Positions 15,536-22,957 of a DNA stretch of 39,073 nucleotides are shown one piece after another (within the stretch, counting starts at the first letter, position 1; each line of letters begins with the position of its first letter). The stretch is from Streptomyces sp. NP-1717 (lineage in GTDB: Bacteria > Actinomycetota > Actinomycetes > Streptomycetales > Streptomycetaceae), in NCBI RefSeq assembly GCF_022695985.1, contig NZ_JAAPBF010000045.1, positions 1 through 39,073 on the forward strand, read 5' to 3'. The position numbers were made by a program, and so were the translations under genes. The notes beneath the pieces are model-generated. The model was not told the DNA's origin. It saw only the letters and a program-made list of their open reading frames with translations, and made no database searches.

Positions 15536-16423
15536 ATGACACCCACATCGCACCAGCACGAGCACCGGCACGGACATGGGCACGGACACGAGCCCGAGCA
15601 CCGGCACGGCGCCGACGACGACCAGGCGGAGATCCTCGACCTGGACGCGGAAGTCCTCGCCGGGCACACCGCGTCCATCACCGCGTGGCTGCCCGTCGAA
15701 GCAGCCCCCCGGCACATCGTGGACCTGGGCAGCGGGACCGGAGCCGGCACTCTCGCCCTGCTCAAGCGTTTCCCCGGCGCCGAGGTGACCGCCGTCGACA
15801 CCTCCGCCGCCCATCTGCGCCGACTCGTCGAGAAGGCCGGGTCCGAGGGCGTGGCAGACCACGTGCGTACCGTTCAGGCCGATCTCGACACCGGCTGGCC
15901 CGACCTCGGCACGCCCGACCTCGTCTGGGCCTCGGCCTCCATGCACCACATGGCCGACCCCGACCGCACCCTGCGCCAGGTCCACGACACCCTCGCGCCG
16001 GGTGGGCTGTTCGCCGTCGTCGAACTGGCCGGCTTCCCGCGATTCCTGCCGGCCGACGCCCCGGCGGAGCGGCCCGGCCTCGAAGAACGCTGCCACGCGG
16101 CGCTCGACCGTCACCACGCCGAGCACATGCCGCACCGGGGCGCCGACTGGGGGCCCAAGCTGACCGCCGCCGGTTTCACCGTCGAGGGCGAACGCACCGT
16201 CACCGTGGACATCGGCCCGCCCCACACCGAGGCGGTCGGCCGCTACGCCCTCGGCAGCCTGCGCCGCCTCCGCGGCGGCGTCGCCGAGATGCTCCCGGCC
16301 GAAGACCTGGCCGCCCTCGACCGACTGCTCGACACCGAGAGCCCGCACGGCGTCGCGCGCCGCGAGGACCTGACGGTGCGCACGGAGCGCACCGTATGGG
16401 CGGCACGGGCACGGCGCACCTGA
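15536..16423 (+). CDS. Class I SAM-dependent methyltransferase with His-rich N-terminus
   Basis: The 295-residue protein has a typical Rossmann methyltransferase core: motif I VDLGSGTGAGTLALL (about residues 63-77), an acidic loop VTAVDTSAAHLRRL, motif LVWASASMHHMADPD and the post-motif LAPGGLFAVVEL. It belongs to the UbiE/Methyltransf_11 type, and the substrate cannot be told. Before the domain, residues 5-25 are strikingly rich in His (10 or more, of the HGHGHEPEHRHG kind) and end in Asp residues, suggesting metal binding. The C-terminal half has a helical segment for substrate binding. It stands alone, convergent with the secreted protein gene. Confidence 0.9.
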   Translation: MTPTSHQHEHRHGHGHGHEPEHRHGADDDQAEILDLDAEVLAGHTASITAWLPVEAAPRHIVDLGSGTGAGTLALLKRFPGAEVTAVDTSAAHLRRLVEKAGSEGVADHVRTVQADLDTGWPDLGTPDLVWASASMHHMADPDRTLRQVHDTLAPGGLFAVVELAGFPRFLPADAPAERPGLEERCHAALDRHHAEHMPHRGADWGPKLTAAGFTVEGERTVTVDIGPPHTEAVGRYALGSLRRLRGGVAEMLPAEDLAALDRLLDTESPHGVARREDLTVRTERTVWAARARRT

Positions 16424-16476
16424 ACGGCTGAGAAACCTCCGTCCGCCGGTGTGCACCGGATGCCGGGGGACGGGTA

Positions 16477-16507
16477 CCGCCCGGCCGCGACATGCGCGAC
16501 CGGGCGG
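16477..16507. terminator. Bidirectional hairpin between convergent genes
   Basis: CCGCCCGG (16477-16484) pairs with CCGGGCGG (16500-16507). After one mismatch four further pairs extend the stem inward, leaving a 5-base loop. It lies in the 140-base gap between the convergent methyltransferase and secreted-protein genes. There is no U-tract, as is usual in Streptomyces. Confidence 0.55.
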
Positions 16508-16563
16508 CGAGACTAACCCGTGCGACCGGCAGCCGTCCGCCTGGCCCCGCGGTGGTGTCGAGG

Positions 16564-17364
16564 TCAGCTGGAGAGCGAGGCCTTGAGGGTCCTTGTCTCT
16601 CCGGAGGGGAGTTTGACCTGGGCGGACGCGTAAAGCTGGAAAGGGCTGGCGAGACCGGGGATGGTCCGGCTGACGGTAGTGGACCAGCTGGTGGTGCGCC
16701 GGGTGCAGGACGGGTCGCAGAGGTCGGCGGTCTTGTACGTGTCGGTGCCGTTCATGACGGTGCCGACCCGCACCCACCGCGGCTCGATCCACGCCCCGGC
16801 GGCCGGGGCGACCGTCAGCTTGCCGCGCTCCTGCATGGTGGTCCGGTAGCCGCGTTCATGCCGGTAGACACAGAACTTGCCGGCGGCGTAGGAGGCGCAC
16901 TGCTTGGCGACCTGTGCCCAGTCGCTCCAGGAGGCACCGACGTCGAAGAGAGAGCCGCCGGGCAGCTCGCCCCGGACGACGTACGTCCCCGCGGTGGTCT
17001 TGACCGGAGACCACTCGGAGGTCCACGCGGAGCTCTGCTGGGCGCAGCCGCCCGAGCAGACCTGACTCAGAGCACCGTCCGAGCTCCAGGAATAGGTGGT
17101 CGGCTTCATCCACTGACCCGCGGCGGGGGTGACGGTGACTCTCGCGCGGTAACCGTTGACCGAGCCGGCGTCGGTGACGCGCTTCTGCACCTCCGCGCAG
17201 ACCGAACCGAGGCTCTCGGCGTCGAGACCCGTCAAGGTCTCGCAGTTCTTGTCGTGGGTGCTCCAGGTGGGCGCGGCCTGGGCGGTGGGTGCGCCGACCA
17301 GGACGCCCCCGACGACCGCGGCCGCGGCGCCGAGAGCGACCAGGGCTGTTCTGATTTTCCGCAA
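16564..17364 (-). CDS. Secreted protein of unknown function with cysteine pairs
   Basis: The 266-residue protein starts at a TTG preceded by AAGGA. It has a clear Sec signal (RKIRTALVALGAAAAVVGGVLVGAPTAQA, cleaved after AQA). The mature part has about nine cysteines, several in close pairs such as CSGGC and CDPSC, and two similar halves with TVTPAAGQWMKPTTYSW and TVAPAAGAWIEPRWVRV. That suggests an internal duplication of a beta-rich module. I do not recognise a family. It stands alone with a long intergenic region upstream. A longer open frame upstream of the TTG has no signal and is not supported. Confidence 0.7.
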   Translation of the reverse strand: MRKIRTALVALGAAAAVVGGVLVGAPTAQAAPTWSTHDKNCETLTGLDAESLGSVCAEVQKRVTDAGSVNGYRARVTVTPAAGQWMKPTTYSWSSDGALSQVCSGGCAQQSSAWTSEWSPVKTTAGTYVVRGELPGGSLFDVGASWSDWAQVAKQCASYAAGKFCVYRHERGYRTTMQERGKLTVAPAAGAWIEPRWVRVGTVMNGTDTYKTADLCDPSCTRRTTSWSTTVSRTIPGLASPFQLYASAQVKLPSGETRTLKASLSS

Positions 17365-17773
17365 GGGAGTTGTTCCTTCTGTGCGAGCCGCTGACGCGGC
17401 TGAGATGAAATGGTGCAACCCGAACCGTGGGCACCGCTTGCCATACGGCGGCGGTCGGCGCGTCCGTCCCCTTCGGAATCGATCGGGCCGGCCCGGCCGG
17501 GGCCGGAATGCCCGCACCTCGTGTTGCGGTAAGTGATTCAGTCCGACAGCACGTTCCGAGACGGGACCATAAGGCGCCTCGCGCTTTTCCGGGCGCCGCA
17601 CGAGCACCGGCGTGTGCGTCCCCTCGCGCCGGGGATCCTCGCGGCTTCGGCACCGGCATACCTGCGGTTCGCACGGGAAAGCGCAGGTCATGTCGCCGGA
17701 GCGGATGGTCCTGAGTTCGCGTGGCCGAACCCGTCGTCGTACGACGAAACGATGGTTCAGTCGGTGCGCATAC

Positions 17774-17790
17774 CGGAATTCTGAATTCCG
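17774..17790. repeat. Perfect 17-base palindrome in the gene-free stretch
   Basis: CGGAATTC and GAATTCCG flank a single T. The AT-rich core is unusual in this genome and suggests a protein-binding site. No gene start lies within 350 bases on either side. Confidence 0.6.
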
Positions 17791-18149
17791 ATCGACCGGG
17801 CGGGAGCCGCGCCGGCAGGCGCGCCCGTGAGCATGGTGATGGCAACTGCCGACATCACGGATGCGTTTTCCATAAGCCGTCCCCGCACCCCTGCATGAAA
17901 ATTCCCCCGTGATTGAGCGTGGATTTTCCGTACCGGATGCAAACAATCTTTCGGCGGCTGAGAATCAGCACCGCGGACGTCACAGGCCCGTACGACGGGA
18001 ACATTAGCCCGGCCCGGTCATCGAGTGTGTCGGTCGTTTGACCCACAAGGAGCGGCCGCCCCGGCGGTGACGGCGTTCAAGCGGACCCCCGCACAGGTCG
18101 GCATCACTCCCTATTTTCCTCATTGAGGATCGACAAGGGTAGGTTGAGG

Positions 18150-18155
18150 TAGTAT
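18150..18155 (+). promoter_or_regulatory. -10 box of the BldC-like gene
   Basis: TAGTAT ends 8 bases before the ATG at 18164 inside an imperfect dyad GGTAGTATTCATACC (18148-18162). No ribosome site is present, so a leaderless transcript and self-binding by the product are plausible. Confidence 0.45.
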
Positions 18156-18163
18156 TCATACCC

Positions 18164-18658
18164 ATGGAGAGCGGAGAGCGTCAGCTGTACTCGGTCGGCG
18201 AGGTCGCCGAGCTGCTGGGGCTGCATGTGCGGACCGTGCGGAACTATGTGCGTGACGGGCGGCTGAAAGCCGTACGGATCGGCAAGCAGTACCGCATCAG
18301 CCGGGCGGACTTCGAGGCCCTGACCGGTCCCCCGGAGCCGGAGACCGAGGGCTCGGCGGCGGCTGGCGTTCCGCGCGGGCGGCATCTGGAGGTGTCGAGC
18401 ATCGTGCAGATCGACTCGGTCGGCCCGGACGCCGCGAGCCGGCTGAGCACCTTCGTCACGGCGAGCGCGCAGTCCGCGCGGGGCCAGGCGCACTCCTTGC
18501 GCATCCAGACCGTCTACGACCAGGAGCGGGCCCGTATGAAGCTCGTGATCCTCGGCAACGCCGCCGAGACCGCCGACCTGCTGAACCTGATCGACAGTGT
18601 GCTCGGGCCGGGCAACGACCTGCTGCCCTCCGAAGGATGGGAGAACGACCGTGCCTGA
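18164..18658 (+). CDS. BldC/excisionase-type helix-turn-helix protein with extra C-terminal domain
   Basis: The 164-residue protein has a MerR-like winged helix at residues 8-55: LYSVGEVAELLGLHVRTVRNYVRDGRLKAVRIGKQYRISRADFEAL. After a Gly/Ala/Glu linker comes a second domain (about 75-160) with EVSSIVQIDSV, QTVYDQERARMKLVILGNAAETADLLNLIDSVL. It resembles small alpha-beta ligand or dimer domains but I cannot name it. The downstream DUF4180 gene begins inside its last codons (8-base overlap), so the two proteins probably work together. It may repress its own operon through the dyad at its start. Confidence 0.87.
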   Translation: MESGERQLYSVGEVAELLGLHVRTVRNYVRDGRLKAVRIGKQYRISRADFEALTGPPEPETEGSAAAGVPRGRHLEVSSIVQIDSVGPDAASRLSTFVTASAQSARGQAHSLRIQTVYDQERARMKLVILGNAAETADLLNLIDSVLGPGNDLLPSEGWENDRA

Positions 18659-19022
18659 TCTTCTCGTGGAGCACCACGGCGTACAGGTACTGGTCTGCGA
18701 CGCGGACGGCGCCACGATCGCCACCGAGCAGGACGCGCTCGACCACCTCGTGGGCGCGGCCTTCCAGGGCGCGGAGCTGGTCGCGGTCCCGGCCGGGCGG
18801 TTCGACGACCGCTTCTACGACCTCAGCAGCGGTGTCGCCGGCGCGATCCTCCAGAAGCTGGCCAACTACCGGCTCCGGCTGGCCGTCGTCGGCGACATCT
18901 CGCACCATCTGCGGACCGGGACCGCGCTGCGGGACCTCGCACGGGAGGCGAACCGGGGCCGGGACATCTGGTTCGTGACCGATCTGGACGAACTCACGGC
19001 CCGGCTCGGACCCCGGCCGTAG
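18651..19022 (+). CDS. DUF4180 protein
   Basis: The 123-residue protein starts at a GTG with GGATGGGAG upstream and overlaps the preceding gene by 8 bases. It matches DUF4180: LVCDADGATIATEQDALDHLVGAAFQGAELVAVPAGRFDDRFYDLSSGVAGAILQKLANYRLRLAVVGDIS, then TGTALRDLAREANRGRDIWFV. The Asp-Arg-Phe-Tyr-Asp-Leu and GDIS segments are the most conserved. The fold resembles STAS-like single-domain proteins, and the function is unknown. The fixed pairing with a MerR-type HTH gene suggests it is the effector or the partner of that regulator. A strong hairpin follows. Confidence 0.9.
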   Translation: MPDLLVEHHGVQVLVCDADGATIATEQDALDHLVGAAFQGAELVAVPAGRFDDRFYDLSSGVAGAILQKLANYRLRLAVVGDISHHLRTGTALRDLAREANRGRDIWFVTDLDELTARLGPRP

Positions 19023-19044
19023 ACGGAGCCGGGGCCTGCGAAAA

Positions 19045-19089
19045 GACGGAGGGCGGCGGGACGGTGCATCCGTCCCGCCGCCCTCCGTC
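19045..19089. terminator. Very strong bidirectional terminator, 20-bp perfect stem
   Basis: The arms 19045-19064 and 19070-19089 are exact reverse complements around the loop TGCAT. It sits between the convergent DUF4180 and 5'-nucleotidase genes and should stop transcription from both sides. Confidence 0.9.
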
Positions 19090-19104
19090 AGGGAGTACCG
19101 GTGA

Positions 19105-20916
19105 CTACTTGACGACCGTGATCCGGTCGGTCGCCGGCGGCGCCAGGGGCGCCGTCGCCGAGGAGTTCGCCGCCAGGTAGGCGTTGAACAGGTCCAGGTC
19201 GGACGCGCCGACCAGCTTGTTCGTGCCCTGGCCCAGGACCGGGAAGCCGTCGCCGCCGCCGCCGAGGAACTCGTTCATCGCGACGCGGTACGTCTTCGCC
19301 GAGTCCAGCGCCTCGCCGTTCAGCTTGACCGAGTCCGTGACGATCCGGGCGGCGCCCGTCTTCGTCATGTCCAGGGTGTAGGTGAAGCCCTTCGAGACCT
19401 GGAGGATCTTCGGGGACGCCTCGTTCGCGCCGCTGACCTGCTGCTGGAGCGCGGTGAGGAGCTGCGCGCCGGTGAGGTCGACGACGTTCATCATGTTGGT
19501 GAACGGCTGCACGGTGAACGCCTCGCCGTACGTCACCACACCGTCGCCCTCGCTGCCCGACGCGGCGTACACGAGGTCCGCCCGGATACCGCCCGGGTTC
19601 ATGAACGCGACCTGCGCGCCGCCCTTGTCGGCCGGGGACAGGCCCGCGAGCTGCGCGTCCGCGATGACGTTGCCGAGCGGCTTCTCCGGCGCGGTGGAGC
19701 CGCGGCCGTTGATGTCGGCGGAGATGAAGCCCTGCGGCGCGCCCGCGATCGGCGCGGCGGTCTTGTTCCAGCGCGCGATCAGGTCGGTCATGTCCTGGGC
19801 CTTGGCCTGGTTACGGGTGACCACGTGGTTGGCCGACTTCACCTTCGTACGGACGATGTCCTTGGTCCGCAGGTCGTAGGTGAGCGTGGTGTCCGTGTAG
19901 ACCTTGCCGAACGACGACGCCGAGGTCACCATGCGGTCGTTGCCGGCCGGGTCGGGGACGGTGCACGCGTACGCCTGGTGGGTGTGGCCCGTCACCAGCG
20001 CGTCGACCTTGGGCGTGATGCCCTTCGCGATCTCGACGATCGGACCCGAGATGCCGTCACCGGGGCCGGGGCTGTCGCAGTCGTAGTTGTACGAGTCGGA
20101 GGCGGGGGCCCCGCCCTCGTGGATCAGCGCGACGATCGACTTGACGCCCTGGCGGTCCAGCTCCTTGGCGTACTTGTTGACGGTCTCGATCTCGTCGTGG
20201 AACTTCAGGCCCTTGACGCCCTCGGCGGTGACGATGTTCGGGGTGCCCTCCAGGGTCACGCCGATGAAGCCGACCTTGACGCCGTTCTTCTTCCAGACGG
20301 TGTACGGCTTGAGGACCGGCTTGCCGGTCTTCTCGTACGTGGCGTTGGCCGCCAGGTAGGGGAAGTCGGCGCCCTTGAACTTCTTGCCCTTCTCGAAGCA
20401 GCCCTCCGTCGGGTGACAGCCGCCCTTCTGAAGGCGGGTCAGCTCGGCGGAGCCCTCGTCGAACTCGTGGTTGCCCACGGCGCTGACGTCGAGGTCGATC
20501 TTGTTGAGCGCCTCGACGGTGGGCTCGTCGTGGAACAGCCCGGACAGCAGCGGGCTCGCGCCGACCATGTCACCGGCGGCGGCGGTGATGGAGTACGGGT
20601 TGCCCTTGCGCGCGGTGCGCAGCGAGGAGGCCAGGTACTCGACACCACCGGCGGGGACGGCCTTGACGGTGCCGTCGGCCTGGATCTCGTTCACATTGCC
20701 CGCGGACCCGGCCGGCGGCTCCAGGTTCCCGTGCAGGTCGTTGAAGGACAGCAGCTGGACATCGACGGTGCGGGGCTTGGGGTGCCCGTGCCCGTGACCA
20801 TGCCCCTGCGCCCCGGCGGCGGGCGCGGCTGCGGCGAGTGCGCCCAGTGTGGCAAGTCCGGCCACGGCGGCGAGCGCCCGCCGGGCCGCGCGGTTCTTCT
20901 GCGGTGTCGCTGACAT
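19105..20916 (-). CDS. Secreted 5'-nucleotidase / calcineurin-like phosphoesterase
   Basis: The 603-residue enzyme begins with a Sec signal (about residues 12-36) and a His/Gly-rich stretch (GHGHGHGH). The metallophosphatase domain follows: LLSFNDLHGNLEP (Asp and His ligands), AAGDMVGASPLLS, VGNHEFDEG (the catalytic dyad Asn-His) and LVTGHTHQAY. The C-terminal 5'-nucleotidase substrate domain (about 385-570) has NPGGIRADL and NEFLGGGGDGFPVLG. It would release phosphate and nucleosides from extracellular nucleotides. In streptomycetes such enzymes are often in the PhoP regulon, which fits the phosphate genes to the right. It stands alone, with its own promoter about 60 bases upstream. Confidence 0.95.
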   Translation of the reverse strand: MSATPQKNRAARRALAAVAGLATLGALAAAAPAAGAQGHGHGHGHPKPRTVDVQLLSFNDLHGNLEPPAGSAGNVNEIQADGTVKAVPAGGVEYLASSLRTARKGNPYSITAAAGDMVGASPLLSGLFHDEPTVEALNKIDLDVSAVGNHEFDEGSAELTRLQKGGCHPTEGCFEKGKKFKGADFPYLAANATYEKTGKPVLKPYTVWKKNGVKVGFIGVTLEGTPNIVTAEGVKGLKFHDEIETVNKYAKELDRQGVKSIVALIHEGGAPASDSYNYDCDSPGPGDGISGPIVEIAKGITPKVDALVTGHTHQAYACTVPDPAGNDRMVTSASSFGKVYTDTTLTYDLRTKDIVRTKVKSANHVVTRNQAKAQDMTDLIARWNKTAAPIAGAPQGFISADINGRGSTAPEKPLGNVIADAQLAGLSPADKGGAQVAFMNPGGIRADLVYAASGSEGDGVVTYGEAFTVQPFTNMMNVVDLTGAQLLTALQQQVSGANEASPKILQVSKGFTYTLDMTKTGAARIVTDSVKLNGEALDSAKTYRVAMNEFLGGGGDGFPVLGQGTNKLVGASDLDLFNAYLAANSSATAPLAPPATDRITVVK

Positions 20917-20975
20917 CGGTCCCCTTGTTGCTTCCGCTTGTAAGTTCCGTGTGAGGAGGAACAGCTGCGAGCGGC

Positions 20976-21031
20976 AGCCTAGAGTCCACGCGCGTAGAGC
21001 AACAGGGGTGTTCTGGTTACGACCTGGTTGC
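20976..21031 (-). promoter_or_regulatory. Promoter region of the 5'-nucleotidase with 11-bp repeats
   Basis: On the minus strand TAGGCT (20976-20981) fits the Streptomyces -10 consensus, with weak -35 options at 20996-21004. Just upstream GTAACCA (21014-21020) and GCAACCA (21025-21031) repeat with an 11-base period, the layout of OmpR-family sites. They do not match the PHO-box unit GTTCACC well, so the binding protein is open. Confidence 0.45.
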
Positions 21032-21179
21032 CAATATCCGTCAAGGGGTGGTCTTCGCGTATCACCCGTACGGCGGACAAATCAACGCAGGAACGTCACC
21101 GCACGGATCTCCAACCAGCGCGGCTTCAGCCGCAGCAACCTTCACCACATGCGGCGGACGGCCCGTACCTGGCCGGAGT

Positions 21180-21208
21180 CAATTGGCCAACAAGCTGTTG
21201 GCCAATTG
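21180..21208. repeat. Perfect 13-bp inverted repeat in the gap before mshD
   Basis: CAATTGGCCAACA (21180-21192) and TGTTGGCCAATTG (21196-21208) are separated by AGC. It lies in the roughly 585-base gap between the divergent 5'-nucleotidase and mshD genes, about 260-290 bases from each start. No gene is convincing in this gap. A 21-codon frame starting at 21234 and a weak hairpin at 21119-21132 are all I see besides. The element looks like a strong operator or a transcript-ending hairpin without a T-run. Confidence 0.7.
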
Positions 21209-21489
21209 CCCTGGGGCCGCATCGTCGTCCTCATGAGCAAGTGCGCCACCTGCTTCGAGCCGGACTTCCACGTCCGGCACGCGGTCCACAACGGCTGATC
21301 CCGGAACCGTCCGACGACCGTGATCCGCGAGGAGCCGCACCTCGCCCAGGGAGCCGCGGCCCACAACTTCGACGTGACACCTGCGTCGGGCGGCAGTACC
21401 CGATCACCGTGGGCGCCGAAGAGTTCCGGCGGACAACGACCGCCCGTAAATGAGGAATCCCGAATCCGGGCGAACGCGTGGGCGCGCCG

Positions 21490-21495
21490 TACCCT
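21490..21495 (+). promoter_or_regulatory. Possible leaderless -10 box for mshD
   Basis: TACCCT ends 6 bases before the ATG at 21502, and no ribosome site lies between, which fits a leaderless transcript. The -35 region is unclear. Confidence 0.4.
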
Positions 21496-21501
21496 CGACG
21501 C

Positions 21502-22422
21502 ATGACTGATACGGCAGCCCTCGACCCGGGCCGGCAGATCGACACCCTCGACGAGATCACCCCTGAGCAGGCACGGGCCGTACTCGCGCTGCTCGACGAC
21601 GCGGCCCGTTCCGACGGTGTGCAGGCCGTCTCCGAGCAGGGGCGGCTGCAGTTGCGCGGGGGGCCGAGGGTCGGGGTGCGGCATTTTCTGCTGACCGTCG
21701 GCGGGGAGTTGCTGGGGTACGCCCAGCTGGAGGACACCGATCCCGTCGAGGCTCCGGCCGCCGAGCTGGTGGTGCATCCGTCGCAGCGGGGGCGCGGGCA
21801 CGGGCGGGCGCTGGGGGCCGCGTTGCTCGCCGCGTCCGGGAAGCGGCTGCGGGTGTGGGCGCACGGCGGCAAGTCCGCCGCCCGGCATCTGGCGCAGGTG
21901 CTCGGGCTGAGCATGTTCCGTGAACTGCGGCAGTTGCGGCGGCCGCTGGAGCCGCTGGACATCGCCGAGCCGGTCCTGCCCGACGGTGTCACCGTCCGTA
22001 CCTTCGTACCCGGCGAGGACGACGCCGCCTGGCTCGCCGTCAACGCCGCCGCCTTCGCGCACCACCCGGAGCAGGGCGGACTCACCCAGCGCGATCTCGC
22101 CGACCGCGAGGCCGAGCCGTGGTTCGACCCGAAGGGCTTCTTCCTCGCCGAGCGGGACGGCCGGCTCGTGGGCTTCCACTGGACCAAGGTGCACGCCGCC
22201 GAACAGCTCGGCGAGGTGTACGTCGTCGGCATCAGCCCCGACGCGCAGGGCGGCGGTCTCGGCAAGGCGCTCACCGCGATCGGCCTGCGGCACCTGGCGT
22301 CGCTGGGCCTGCCGACCGCGATGCTCTACGTCGACGCGGACAACACGGCGGCGGTGACGGTGTACGAGCGGCTGGGCTTCGTGACGCACGAGGTGGACCT
22401 CATGTATCGGACGGAGTCGTAG
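21502..22422 (+). CDS. mshD: Mycothiol synthase, tandem GNAT acetyltransferase
   Basis: MshD acetylates Cys-GlcN-Ins with acetyl-CoA, the last step of mycothiol synthesis. Mycothiol is the main low-molecular-weight thiol of actinomycetes. The 306-residue protein has two GNAT domains. The N-terminal one (about 40-150) carries ELVVHPSQRGRGHGRALGAALL. The C-terminal, catalytic one (about 160-305) carries VYVVGISPDAQGGGLGKALTAIGLRHL and MLYVDADNTAAVTVYERLGF. The tail HEVDLMYRTES is typical. A start 8 codons upstream would include the presumed -10 box, so the ATG at 21502 is preferred. The gene stands alone and ends in a clear terminator. Confidence 0.95.
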   Translation: MTDTAALDPGRQIDTLDEITPEQARAVLALLDDAARSDGVQAVSEQGRLQLRGGPRVGVRHFLLTVGGELLGYAQLEDTDPVEAPAAELVVHPSQRGRGHGRALGAALLAASGKRLRVWAHGGKSAARHLAQVLGLSMFRELRQLRRPLEPLDIAEPVLPDGVTVRTFVPGEDDAAWLAVNAAAFAHHPEQGGLTQRDLADREAEPWFDPKGFFLAERDGRLVGFHWTKVHAAEQLGEVYVVGISPDAQGGGLGKALTAIGLRHLASLGLPTAMLYVDADNTAAVTVYERLGFVTHEVDLMYRTES

Positions 22423-22453
22423 GCCCGGCGTCCGGCGCTCGCCAAGCACCCCG

Positions 22454-22480
22454 AGGGGCGGTGAAGTTGACACCGCCCCT
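22454..22480 (+). terminator. mshD terminator
   Basis: AGGGGCGGTG (22454-22463) pairs with CACCGCCCCT (22471-22480) around a 7-base loop, followed by TCTTC. Ten perfect pairs lie 31 bases after the mshD stop. Its loop and right arm contain the -35 box of the next promoter. Confidence 0.85.
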
Positions 22481-22517
22481 TCTTCATTCCATGCTTTCAC
22501 TACTTCCCTAGCGAAAG
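22467..22517 (+). promoter_or_regulatory. Promoter and operator of the GntR-ABC operon
   Basis: A consensus -35 TTGACA (22467-22472) is followed 17 bases later by CATGCT (22490-22495). The dyad CTTTCaCTA-N6-TAGcGAAAG (22494-22517) overlaps the -10 and the expected start of transcription. This is a good candidate for the site at which the YtrA-type regulator represses its own operon. Confidence 0.75.
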
Positions 22518-22528
22518 GGTGCTTGCGG

Positions 22529-22957
22529 GTGATCGAATACCGCATCGACCGGCGCAGCGGTGTCGCCACGTACCTCCAGATCGTCCAGCAGACCAAACAG
22601 GCCCTGCGCCTCGGCCTGCTGGAACCCGGCGACAAACTGCCCACGGCACGCGAGGTCGTGGAAGCCACGGCCATCAATCCCAACACCGTCCTCAAGGCCT
22701 ACCGCGAACTGGAGCGCGAGGGCCTGGCCGAAGGACGCCGCGGACTGGGGACCTTCGTACGCGGCACCCTCGGCGGCGGCGCCGCCGACAGCCCGCTGCG
22801 CGCCGAACTCCGCGCCGAACTCGCCGCGTGGGCCGAACGGGCCCGCGCCGGAGGGCTGGAGAAGGACGACCTGACGGCGCTCTTCACCTCCGTCGTCGAC
22901 GAACGCCCCGACACGCACGTCCCGCACACGAACCGGAAGCAGGGGGAACACTCATGA
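22529..22957 (+). CDS. GntR-family regulator, YtrA type
   Basis: The 142-residue protein starts at a GTG 9 bases after AAAGGG. An in-frame TTG two codons upstream is the alternative. It has a GntR winged helix (about residues 5-75): IDRRSGVATYLQIVQQTKQALRLGLLEPGDKLPTAREVVEATAINPNTVLKAYRELEREGLAEGRRGLGTFV. A short helical tail for dimerisation replaces the usual effector domain, which is the mark of the YtrA subfamily. Such regulators repress adjoining ABC transporters and often respond to envelope-active antibiotics. Its stop overlaps the ABC ATPase start as ATGA. Confidence 0.92.
   Translation: MIEYRIDRRSGVATYLQIVQQTKQALRLGLLEPGDKLPTAREVVEATAINPNTVLKAYRELEREGLAEGRRGLGTFVRGTLGGGAADSPLRAELRAELAAWAERARAGGLEKDDLTALFTSVVDERPDTHVPHTNRKQGEHS

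Larger units (their letters stand above)
17365..18163. other. About 800 bp without a convincing gene
   Basis: Several short frames occur here, but none has both a good ribosome site and a recognisable product. The best is a minus-strand 38-codon frame ending near 17757 that looks like a bare signal peptide without a basic start. The base composition is somewhat lower in GC than its neighbours between about 17700 and 18010. One perfect palindrome (17774-17790) stands out. The rest presumably holds the promoters of the secreted-protein gene and the BldC-like gene. Confidence 0.5.

Noticed and set aside
15311..16792. 493-codon minus-strand frame opposite the methyltransferase
   Set aside because: The plus strand has intact methyltransferase motifs and the antisense product is low complexity.
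17757..17873. Minus-strand frame for a 38-residue signal-peptide-like product (MENASVMSAVAITML...)
   Set aside because: It lacks basic residues at its start and would leave only about 15 residues after cleavage. The ribosome site is only fair, so it is kept as a note rather than a gene.
21179..21364. 61-codon minus-strand frame and 21-codon plus-strand frame at 21234 in the gap before mshD
   Set aside because: Neither has a ribosome site, and the minus frame runs into the inverted repeat. No family similarity is seen.
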